Assembly (NCBI GenBank): GCA_028694275.1
Contig: JAQUTS010000080.1
Span: 1 to 7,874 of the forward strand
Direction of reading: 5' to 3'
Source of the DNA: Candidatus Gastranaerophilales bacterium
Lineage (GTDB): Bacteria > Cyanobacteriota > Vampirovibrionia > Gastranaerophilales > CAJFVJ01
Length of the DNA: 7,874 nucleotides
Shown: positions 1-5,808 of the stretch, piece by piece
How the letters are laid out: every line of letters begins with the position of its first letter
Position numbering within the stretch: the first letter of the stretch is position 1
Position numbers and translations under genes: made by a program
Notes under the pieces: model-generated
The model's database searches: none
The model's input: only the letters and a program-made list of their open reading frames with translations
Told to the model about the DNA's origin: nothing

Positions 1-112
1 CCTCATAAGCTTCTGATTCCAGCAACAAAAAAGCAAGCTGGCGTCTTTTATCGTGATTTTGGGGATTATCACGCAAAGCATCTATGAGTTTTTTGAGTTT
101 TTCTTTTATCAT
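1..112 (-). CDS. N-terminus of a probable TPR-like protein (runs off the left edge)
   Basis: A minus-strand frame opens with ATG at 112-110 and stays open to the window edge, giving 37 codons that begin MIKEKLKKLIDALRDNPQNH and go on through a helical stretch with LAFLLLESEAYE. The spacing of Pro-Asn, Arg, Leu-Ala and the Glu-x-x-x-Tyr-Glu turn resembles the first helix pair of a tetratricopeptide repeat, so a protein-protein interaction scaffold is a reasonable guess; the rest of the protein lies outside the window. There is no Shine-Dalgarno site, but an extended -10 (TGCTATAAT) ends six bases before the ATG, which supports this start as a leaderless one. It is divergent from mutS2. The function beyond the TPR-like look is unknown. 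Confidence 0.55.
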   Translation of the reverse strand, partial: MIKEKLKKLIDALRDNPQNHDKRRQLAFLLLESEAYE

Positions 113-118
113 AAATAG

Positions 119-127
119 ATTATAGCA
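119..127 (-). promoter_or_regulatory. Extended -10 promoter of the TPR-like gene, probably leaderless
   Basis: On the minus strand TGCTATAAT (127 to 119) is a perfect extended -10 box. The ATG starts six bases after it, so the transcript should begin at or within a base of the start codon. No TTGACA-like -35 box is visible at 16-18 bases upstream, which fits reliance on the extended -10. Confidence 0.55.
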
Positions 128-146
128 AAATATGGCTCTATGAGGG

Positions 147-155
147 TGATATAAT
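147..155 (+). promoter_or_regulatory. Extended -10 promoter of mutS2, probably leaderless
   Basis: TGATATAAT (147-155) is a perfect extended -10 box. The mutS2 ATG at 162 follows after six bases (TAACGT), and there is no purine-rich ribosome binding site between them. No convincing -35 box is present. The site mirrors that of the divergent gene on the other strand. Confidence 0.55.
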
Positions 156-161
156 TAACGT

Positions 162-2513
162 ATGAATGAAAAAACTTTGAAAGTCCTCGAATGGGCAAGC
201 ATTCAAGAAGCCCTCAAACACCATGCCCAAAGTATTCCGGGCAAATTGCGCTGCGAAAAAATACAGTTTTATACAAATCCGAATAAAATAAAAACCGAAT
301 TGGCTCTCACATCAGAAGCCAAATGGTTTTTGGATATGACACTCAACCCGCCTCTTGATGAAATTTTTGATATAGAAGAATTTATTCATCTTGCAAAAAG
401 ACAAAACACCCTCTCAACTGAGGAGCTTTTGCAAATAGGACAAACCATAAGAGCATCAAGAACCCTTGGGAATTTTATCGGCAAAAATGAAAAACAAACG
501 CCGAATTTACAAATTTTGAGCGAAAAACTCTTCATAAATAAAGACCTGGAAGAATATATTCTGACAAAACTCACCCCCTCAGGGCAAATCAAAGAAGATG
601 CCACTCAAAAACTAAAAAGCCTCAATACCGCCCTAAAAGACCAAAATGCAAACCTAAAACAAAAACTCAATGAGGTGATTTCTCAGTACGGTTCATTGCT
701 CCAAGAAACAACCCCCACAATAAGAAACGGCAGATATGTACTTGCTGTTAAAGTCGAAAACAAATCACACATAAAAGGTATTGTCCATGATGTTTCATCA
801 AGCGGGGCAACTGTTTTCATCGAACCTAAGCAAACAACACCCATAGCAAACGGGATTCGTGAAATCGAAGTCAAAATAGAGGCCGAAATCAAAGAAATTC
901 TGCGTGATATGACAAAAAAAATCGAACAAGCCGGCGATGATATTTTATCGGGATTGAAAATACTCGCAGAAATAGATTTTTCTTTTGCAAAAGCCCATTA
1001 CAGCGTAGCTTTGCACGCCATTGAACCTGAATTGAATAATAACAAAATCATCAGAATAAAAACCGCAAAACACCCGATTTTGCTTGAGATTCTTGACAAT
1101 GTAATCCCAAATAACATCGAGATTGGTAAGGACTTTGACACCCTTATTATCACAGGTTCAAACACAGGCGGAAAAACCATCACCCTAAAGACTCTCGGGC
1201 TTTTTATCCTGATGACAAAAGCAGGGCTTCACATACCTTGCACGGATGCTTCAATTCATCCTTTTGATAAGGTTTTTGCAGACATAGGCGATGAACAAAG
1301 CGTAGTGCAAAGCCTTTCGACTTTTTCGGGGCATATAAATAACCTAAGAGAAATCATCAATAACACAAATGATGATACAATTGTGCTGCTTGATGAAATC
1401 GGTGTCGGCACAGACCCGCAAGAAGGTTCAGCTTTGGCGCAAGCCACATTGGAATTTTTGCACAATAAAGGTGCCAAAACAGTTATTACAACACACTATG
1501 GTGAATTAAAAGCTCTGGCTTTTGAAAAAAATCGCTACCAAAATGCCTCGGTGGAATTTGATCCTGAAACTCTAAAACCAACCTATAAGCTTAATATCGG
1601 GATTCCGGGCAGTTCAAATGCCCTATCCATCGCCAAAAACCTCGGCATAAACAATGAAATAATCCAAAACGCGGAGCATATTTATTTCAATATCAAAGAC
1701 AACACGGGCAAAACGCTGGAAGGCTTGCAAAAAATCCAACGCGAACTATCGCAAAATAACGAAACAGCAAAAGAAAAACGTCAAGAAGCAGAAAAAATCA
1801 AAGAAGAATACGAAATCAGGCTGCAAAATCTCAAAGAACAAAAAACAAAAACCCTAAGTGCCTACAAAAAAAGATTCCAATCAGACCTTGATACCGCCAG
1901 AAGCGAAATCAAAGACATAATGAAAGAAATCTACAAAACAAAAAGCGAAAAACTCACCCGCCGAGCAGCCGCCAAGCTCAACAAAGTAGAAACAAATATA
2001 AAATCAGGCTTCTTAGATGAAGAAAATGAGCTCACACCAAAGTTTAAAGAACTCGATTGGACACAAATCAAAACAGGCGATACGGTTTTGCTCAAAAATC
2101 TCAATCAGCCCGCCACCATAATCGAACTTCCTGATAAAAACGATAATATCAGAGTCCAGATTGGGCTCATCAAAACTACAATCAAAAAAAATCAGGCCGC
2201 CAAAGCCTCAAAACATGCACAAGTAGCACAACCCAAAATAACAAAAGCCCCAAAACTAAGACGAGAACACATCCCACACGATTTGTCTTTAAGAGGAATA
2301 AGAGTCGAAGAAGCCCTGAATATGCTCGAAAAATACCTCGATGATGCTGCTATAGGCGGGTTATCAACCGTTTGCATAATCCACGGGCATGGCACAGGCG
2401 TACTCAAAACAGCGGTGAGGGATTATCTTAAAAACTCCCCTTACGTCAAAAAATTTCGCCCCGGTGAAGACGGCGAAGGCTCTGATGGCGTGACTATTGC
2501 CGAACTAAAATAA
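162..2513 (+). CDS. mutS2: MutS2 family protein (DNA-binding ATPase with C-terminal Smr domain)
   Basis: MutS2 dimers bind branched DNA or collided ribosomes; family members suppress homologous recombination or split stalled ribosomes, and are not part of classical mismatch repair. The 783-residue length is normal. Visible in order: an N-terminal core and lever/clamp region (about 1-300, no MutS mismatch-recognition domain); Walker A GSNTGGKT (332-339); the ABC signature region near STFSGH (386-391); Walker B TIVLLDEIGVGTDP (406-419); switch histidine in TTHYGE (443-448); a charged coiled coil (about 515-610); a small KOW-like domain (about 632-672); a Lys/Ala/Gln linker; and the Smr domain (706-783) with HGHGTG (741-746) and GEGSDGVTIAEL at the end. 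One oddity is that the Smr LDLR motif reads LSLR (708-711), losing the usual Asp. The ATG at 162 is chosen because it is the first in frame and sits six bases after a -10 box. No clear intrinsic terminator follows. Confidence 0.97.
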   Translation: MNEKTLKVLEWASIQEALKHHAQSIPGKLRCEKIQFYTNPNKIKTELALTSEAKWFLDMTLNPPLDEIFDIEEFIHLAKRQNTLSTEELLQIGQTIRASRTLGNFIGKNEKQTPNLQILSEKLFINKDLEEYILTKLTPSGQIKEDATQKLKSLNTALKDQNANLKQKLNEVISQYGSLLQETTPTIRNGRYVLAVKVENKSHIKGIVHDVSSSGATVFIEPKQTTPIANGIREIEVKIEAEIKEILRDMTKKIEQAGDDILSGLKILAEIDFSFAKAHYSVALHAIEPELNNNKIIRIKTAKHPILLEILDNVIPNNIEIGKDFDTLIITGSNTGGKTITLKTLGLFILMTKAGLHIPCTDASIHPFDKVFADIGDEQSVVQSLSTFSGHINNLREIINNTNDDTIVLLDEIGVGTDPQEGSALAQATLEFLHNKGAKTVITTHYGELKALAFEKNRYQNASVEFDPETLKPTYKLNIGIPGSSNALSIAKNLGINNEIIQNAEHIYFNIKDNTGKTLEGLQKIQRELSQNNETAKEKRQEAEKIKEEYEIRLQNLKEQKTKTLSAYKKRFQSDLDTARSEIKDIMKEIYKTKSEKLTRRAAAKLNKVETNIKSGFLDEENELTPKFKELDWTQIKTGDTVLLKNLNQPATIIELPDKNDNIRVQIGLIKTTIKKNQAAKASKHAQVAQPKITKAPKLRREHIPHDLSLRGIRVEEALNMLEKYLDDAAIGGLSTVCIIHGHGTGVLKTAVRDYLKNSPYVKKFRPGEDGEGSDGVTIAELK

Positions 2514-2529
2514 TTTTGTAAAAAAATAT

Positions 2530-2551
2530 AACAATTAAATATTTAATTGTT
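2530..2551. repeat. 22-bp perfect palindrome, candidate operator
   Basis: The half-site AACAATTAAAT (2530-2540) is followed directly by its exact reverse complement (2541-2551), with no spacer and no mismatch. It lies 17 bases after the mutS2 stop and 21 bases before the -10 box of the next gene, so its right arm reaches the -35 region. It has no GC-rich stem and no clean T-run, so it is a poor intrinsic terminator. A binding site for a dimeric regulator is the better guess. Confidence 0.5.
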
Positions 2552-2572
2552 TCAATAATACGCTCCAACAAG

Positions 2573-2578
2573 TATAAT
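2573..2578 (+). promoter_or_regulatory. -10 box of the FGA-motif protein gene
   Basis: A perfect TATAAT lies 29 bases before the ATG at 2608. The -35 region is weak: TTTCAA at 2550-2555 gives a 17-base spacer but matches the consensus at only three positions, and it overlaps the right end of the 22-bp palindrome. A modest ribosome binding site, AAGG (2594-2597), stands 10 bases before the ATG. Confidence 0.4.
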
Positions 2579-2607
2579 TGGTCTTTAAACCATAAGGCAG
2601 AAAAATA

Positions 2608-3069
2608 ATGATCTATCTAAACACGGTGAATTATGCACCCCAAAAACAGGTGCAAAATAAAAACTTTGCACTCCCAAAAAACACAAACCAAACACCCCAA
2701 ATCTTCTTTGGGGCAAACCCTGTACAAAAAACAAATTCGGCACCAAAATTGAAAAAGTTTTGGAATAAGCTGATAAAAATCACCTTTCCAAAATTCAAAA
2801 CAGTTGAATCAAGAGACAAATTCGGCAAAAAAGTTGAAGAAACTTTCAAAAATGATGAGCTTGTCAAAAAAATTCTCTTCAAAAATAAAGAAGGACAAGA
2901 CATTCCGCATATCATCATCAAATACAAAAAAGGCAAAATGACAGAAGCTGCAGAACTTCAAACTGACGGCAGAGTTGCTTTTAGGACTTTATACTCAAAA
3001 ACAGGCGAAGTAAAAAACCAAATTTCATACGGAATTAATGGCAAAGCCAAAGCTATTTTTGGTCTTTAA
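2608..3069 (+). CDS. Small basic protein with N-terminal FGA motif, function unknown
   Basis: A 153-residue Lys-rich protein with no membrane segment or classical signal peptide. Residues 1-32 are polar and rich in Asn, Gln, Pro and Thr, and end in IFFGA (32-36); a basic stretch follows (47-65). Residues about 66-153 look like a small beta-rich domain with repeated strand-turn-strand units (for example IIIKYKKGKMTEAAEL, then GRVAFRTLYSKTGEVKNQISYGINGKAKAIF), faintly like MORN-2/YwqK-type repeats. I do not recognise a function. The FGA-type leader is shared in pattern with the protein at 5809-6474 and, as far as I recall, with many unknown proteins of Gastranaerophilales. The start is the first ATG and carries a weak ribosome binding site. 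The last 17 bases overlap the end of nanE on the opposite strand, with no terminator between them. It may also be cotranscribed from mutS2. Confidence 0.8.
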   Translation: MIYLNTVNYAPQKQVQNKNFALPKNTNQTPQIFFGANPVQKTNSAPKLKKFWNKLIKITFPKFKTVESRDKFGKKVEETFKNDELVKKILFKNKEGQDIPHIIIKYKKGKMTEAAELQTDGRVAFRTLYSKTGEVKNQISYGINGKAKAIFGL

Positions 3070-3742
3070 CCTCAACAAACCTTTGAACAATATGATGAGG
3101 TCTTGTAACGGCAGAACCTATAACAACGGCGTATGCACCCAAATCAAATGCGCGTTTGACCTCATTTGGAGACCAAATTCGCCCTTCTAAAATCACAGGA
3201 CAATCAAGATTTTTTACTAATCTTTCAAGCAAACCAAAATCAGGTCCATCAACAACCTCGGAATGAGATGTATAGCCTGCAAGAGTGGTCGAAACTATAT
3301 CAGCACCAAGCTTATGTGCCTCAATACCTTCTTCAAAAGTTGAAATATCCGCCATAGCAAGGCATCCTTGATTATGGACTGCAGATATAATATCACCCAA
3401 TGAATCGCCACTTGGGCGATTACGAAGTGTCCCGTCAAAAGCAATTACATCCGCACCTGCTTCGGCAAGAATTTTTACATCATCAACGCTGGGTGTAATA
3501 TAAACAACTTCTTTGTAATTATCAGGGATTTTATCAGGCTTGGTTATGGCAATAACAGGCAAATCGCAAAGACTTTTTGCCAGCTTTACATCTCTGGCTC
3601 CTGCCACCCTGAGCCCTTGTGCCCCACCGTTTATAAGTGATTGCATCATAGCTTGCATGGCCACCTGATTATAAAAAGGTTCACAAGGCATAGCTTGTGA
3701 TGAAATGATTACAGCGTTTTTTAATTTGTCCATATTATTCAT
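3053..3742 (-). CDS. nanE: N-acylglucosamine-6-phosphate 2-epimerase (NanE)
   Basis: NanE converts N-acetylmannosamine-6-phosphate to N-acetylglucosamine-6-phosphate in the cytoplasm, the step linking sialic acid/ManNAc use to amino-sugar catabolism (EC 5.1.3.9). The 229-residue TIM barrel has the usual length. Family motifs visible: QGLRVAGARD (42-51); the catalytic-lysine strand PVIAITKPDK (62-71, probable Lys68); YITPS (81-85); DVIAFDGTLRNRPSG (98-112); ADISTFEEG (131-139); STTLAGYTSH (151-160); ILEGRIWSPNEV (184-195, probable catalytic Glu186); and VIGSAVTRP (207-215). The segment after Lys68 is slightly longer than the family's usual KRDY...VYITPT. There is no ribosome binding site; ATG 3742 lies six bases after a TATAAT, while Met4 (3733) is the alternative start. 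No other nan gene is adjacent, so the pathway context is not visible here. It overlaps the upstream convergent gene tail-to-tail by 17 bases. Confidence 0.93.
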   Translation of the reverse strand: MNNMDKLKNAVIISSQAMPCEPFYNQVAMQAMMQSLINGGAQGLRVAGARDVKLAKSLCDLPVIAITKPDKIPDNYKEVVYITPSVDDVKILAEAGADVIAFDGTLRNRPSGDSLGDIISAVHNQGCLAMADISTFEEGIEAHKLGADIVSTTLAGYTSHSEVVDGPDFGLLERLVKNLDCPVILEGRIWSPNEVKRAFDLGAYAVVIGSAVTRPHHIVQRFVEVKDQK

Positions 3743-3748
3743 ATAATT

Positions 3749-3778
3749 ATTATAATATGAACATAATGTAACATTATA
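3749..3778 (-). promoter_or_regulatory. Two candidate -10 boxes upstream of nanE
   Basis: On the minus strand there are two perfect TATAAT hexamers, 3778-3773 and 3754-3749. The nearer one ends six bases before the ATG at 3742, the same leaderless-type spacing as at mutS2 and its neighbour. The farther one would give a leader of about 25 bases with no ribosome binding site. Neither has a good -35 box. Which one is used cannot be decided from sequence. Confidence 0.4.
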
Positions 3779-3796
3779 CTAAAGAACTAGCTCGTT

Positions 3797-3809
3797 AGGG
3801 TTATATAAA
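3797..3809 (+). promoter_or_regulatory. Candidate -10 region for the GH57 gene
   Basis: AGGGTTATATAAA contains TATAAA (3804-3809) and matches the mutS2 promoter segment AGGGTGATATAAT (143-155) at 11 of 13 positions. It would give a 5' leader of roughly 80 bases. Other AT-rich candidates exist nearer the gene (around 3832 and 3850-3865), so this choice is weak. The intergenic stretch 3743-3897 holds no gene. Confidence 0.3.
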
Positions 3810-3885
3810 AAAGATTTTCATGATAGCATACACATAATCGGTGAATTTCATATTTTATATATTTTAGTAAGAGAAGAGAAAACCT

Positions 3886-3890
3886 GGAGG
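3886..3890 (+). promoter_or_regulatory. Strong ribosome binding site of the GH57 gene
   Basis: GGAGG at 3886-3890 lies seven bases before the ATG at 3898 and fixes that start. It is the only strong Shine-Dalgarno site in the window, which suggests efficient translation of the branching enzyme compared with its neighbours. Confidence 0.85.
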
Positions 3891-3897
3891 ACAAATA

Positions 3898-5619
3898 ATG
3901 TCAATTGGTTCATTTGTATTCATGCTCCATAGCCACCTCCCATATTACAGAAAAGCTGGTATGTGGCCGTTTGGAGAAGAAAACTTATACGAATGTATGG
4001 CTGAAACCTACATTCCTTTGGCGAACGCTATTAACGAACTTTATGATGAAGGAATTAAAGCAAAGCTAACATTGGGTATTACACCTATTTTGGCCGAGCA
4101 ATTAAATGATGAGCATCTGCAAAATGGTTTCATCAAATATTTAGATTCAAGAATCGAAGCTGTTTCAAAAGATTTGGACAGATACCCTGATGAAAAAGTT
4201 GCACACTCACAACACTTAAAATACCTTGCAAAATACTATTTTGATTGGTTTACAAGCATGAAAGATGCATTCATCAACAAATACAACAAAAACCTTGTTG
4301 CAGAATTTTCAAGACTTCAAAGTCTTGGCTGCATCGAAATCACAACATCAGGTGCAACTCACGGATTCTCTCCTTTGTTGGCAACTGATGCAAACCTAAA
4401 CGCACAATTCAAAATCGGTGCGGACACAACAAAAAGATTGTTTGGCAAAAAAGCACGCGGAACTTGGCTTCCTGAATGTGCTTACAGACAAGGATATGAA
4501 TACACAGGAGCTGATGGCGAGAAAAAATGGAGACCTGCAGTGGAAGTTACATTGCAGAATAACGACATAGAATACTTCTTCGTAGACTCACATGTTATCG
4601 AAGGCGGGAATTCTATCGGAAACAGACGTGTAATCGGTGTTTACGGAAATATCGAATACATTCCTCTTCCTGAGCGTGAAGCTACAGGATATGATACATA
4701 TTCTGCTTACTGGCTGCCTGATGCTCAAGTAGCTGTTATGGGAAGAAACGACAGAGCAAGCTTCCAAGTTTGGTCTGCAGCTGATGGATACCCTGGTGAC
4801 GGTTGTTACCGTGAATTCCACAAAAAAGACGACAAATCAGGTATGCATTACTGGAGAATCACAAGCTCTGAAACAGACTTGGGAGATAAAATGCTTTATG
4901 ACCCTGTTTTGGCTATGAACCAAATCAACTCAAACTCCGATCACTACACAAATCTTCTATACCACATGTTGAACGATTACAAATTGGCAACAGGAAAAAA
5001 AGGTCTTGTAATGGTATCATTCGATACTGAATTGTACGGACACTGGTGGTTTGAGGGTGTTGAATTTATCAAACAAGTTATCAAAAAACTTGCAAAATAC
5101 ACACCTGAAGTTGACAGACTTACAGCAGCAGAATACTTGGATAAATGCCCTCCAAAAGAAGCTATCCAAATCCCTGAATCTTCTTGGGGACAAGGCGGGC
5201 ACTTCTGGGTATGGCAAAACCACCTCACAGAGTGGATGTGGCCAATTATCCACGCTTGCGAAAAAAGAATCAGTGCAATTGTTGATAACTATCAAACAGT
5301 TCCATCTGACAAGCTTCTTCACAGAGCTCTTAACCAAATGGCAAGAGAAAATCTGTTATTGCAAAGCTCAGACTGGCCGTTTTTGATTACAACATGGCAA
5401 GCAAAAGACTATGCGACTGACAGATTCAGAGAGCACGTTGAAAGATTCGAAAAAATCGCTGCAATGATCGAAAATAACAATATCGACGACGCAGCCTTAC
5501 AAGAAATCGAAGCTATCGACAATTGCTTCCCTGTAATTGACTATCGTGCATATTCTTCAATTGAAGAAGGGGTTATTCCTCAACAAGAAGCAAAACTTGC
5601 TCCTTTATATGTAGATTAA
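3898..5619 (+). CDS. 1,4-alpha-glucan branching enzyme, glycoside hydrolase family 57
   Basis: GH57 branching enzymes cut an alpha-1,4 glucan chain and rejoin it through an alpha-1,6 bond, making branches in glycogen; they act in the cytoplasm. All family motifs are visible: HSHLPYY (11-17); GATHGFSPLL with His155; GTWLPECAY with the probable nucleophile Glu193; MVSFDTELYGHWWFEG with the probable acid/base Asp376; and a C-terminal helical region from HRALNQMARENLLLQSSDWPF (His475 onward) to TDRFREHVERF, typical of the branching-enzyme subgroup. The VAVMGRNDRASFQVWSA...GYPGDGCYREFHKK segment is also characteristic. At 573 residues it is near the usual length (about 520 or more), and the last 50 residues are acidic. 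There is no signal peptide. It is followed by an intrinsic terminator and is divergent from nanE, so it is probably transcribed alone. An amylase or other 4-alpha-glucanotransferase is the main alternative, but the motif set favours branching. Confidence 0.92.
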   Translation: MSIGSFVFMLHSHLPYYRKAGMWPFGEENLYECMAETYIPLANAINELYDEGIKAKLTLGITPILAEQLNDEHLQNGFIKYLDSRIEAVSKDLDRYPDEKVAHSQHLKYLAKYYFDWFTSMKDAFINKYNKNLVAEFSRLQSLGCIEITTSGATHGFSPLLATDANLNAQFKIGADTTKRLFGKKARGTWLPECAYRQGYEYTGADGEKKWRPAVEVTLQNNDIEYFFVDSHVIEGGNSIGNRRVIGVYGNIEYIPLPEREATGYDTYSAYWLPDAQVAVMGRNDRASFQVWSAADGYPGDGCYREFHKKDDKSGMHYWRITSSETDLGDKMLYDPVLAMNQINSNSDHYTNLLYHMLNDYKLATGKKGLVMVSFDTELYGHWWFEGVEFIKQVIKKLAKYTPEVDRLTAAEYLDKCPPKEAIQIPESSWGQGGHFWVWQNHLTEWMWPIIHACEKRISAIVDNYQTVPSDKLLHRALNQMARENLLLQSSDWPFLITTWQAKDYATDRFREHVERFEKIAAMIENNNIDDAALQEIEAIDNCFPVIDYRAYSSIEEGVIPQQEAKLAPLYVD

Positions 5620-5635
5620 TCACAAAAAATCATAT

Positions 5636-5665
5636 AAAAAGCCTCCGAACATTCGGGGGCTTTTT
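5636..5665 (+). terminator. Intrinsic terminator of the GH57 gene
   Basis: AAAAAGCCTCCGAA (5636-5649) pairs with TTCGGGGGCTTTTT (5652-5665), a near-perfect stem with one T-G wobble and a tiny loop, starting 16 bases after the stop codon and ending in five T. The A-run on the left arm means it could also work from the opposite strand. Confidence 0.9.
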
Positions 5666-5675
5666 GTTCTCTTAT

Positions 5676-5748
5676 AATGTCCGGTTTCGCGCACAGTCGC
5701 CCTTTGACCAAGGCCGTGCTTGCGCTCACACTTCTTAATGCATCAAAT
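5676..5748. other. GC-rich foldable intergenic element between two terminators
   Basis: This stretch carries no credible gene. Its core (5681-5735) is about 62% GC (34 of 55 bases by hand count), in sharp contrast to the AT-rich surroundings. It can fold on either strand: outer arms GCGCA (5689-5693) and TGCGC (5721-5725), and an inner stem GCCCTT (5699-5704) with AAGGC (5710-5714) around a five-base loop, with a bulged C. A TATAAT (5673-5678) lies just before it on the plus strand and a terminator follows at 5749-5784. It could therefore be a small RNA of about 100 bases, or an inserted dispersed element such as a REP/MITE-like repeat. I cannot tell which. Confidence 0.35.
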
Positions 5749-5784
5749 AAAAAAGCCTCAATTTTGTAGAAATTGGGCTTTTTT
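5749..5784. terminator. Bidirectional intrinsic terminator between convergent genes
   Basis: AAAAAAGCC-T-CAATTT (5749-5764) pairs with AAATTG-GGC-TTTTTT (5770-5784), with one bulged T and a short loop. Six A on one side and six T on the other let it end transcription from both directions. It stands 24 bases beyond the stop of the minus-strand gene at 5809, for which it is the obvious terminator, and it also backs up the GH57 terminator. Confidence 0.85.
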
Positions 5785-5808
5785 GTTCTCTTATCTCTCT
5801 AAGTAATT

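Noticed and set aside
2530..2551. 22-bp palindrome as the mutS2 terminator
   Set aside because: The stem has only one G-C pair per arm and no clean T-run follows, so it would be a weak intrinsic terminator. Kept as a candidate operator.
2631..2936. Antisense frame of 101 codons opposite the FGA-motif gene
   Set aside because: The Phe/Cys-rich translation is what reading the opposite strand of a Lys/Gln-rich protein gives. No ribosome site; the plus-strand gene has a promoter and the shared N-terminal motif.
5051..5386. Open frame of 111 codons on the plus strand inside the GH57 gene, and several antisense frames across it (4588-4821, 4977-5228, 5017-5337)
   Set aside because: They lie wholly within a gene with full GH57 motifs, have no ribosome sites and give low-complexity or Cys/Ser-rich translations typical of shadow frames.
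5617..5763. Minus-strand frame running through both terminators and the GC-rich island (contains ALVKGRLCAKPDIIRE)
   Set aside because: It crosses two terminator hairpins, lacks a start with a ribosome site and ends at the GH57 stop. More likely a chance open frame over a structured element, though such frames could be annotated falsely wherever the element is repeated.
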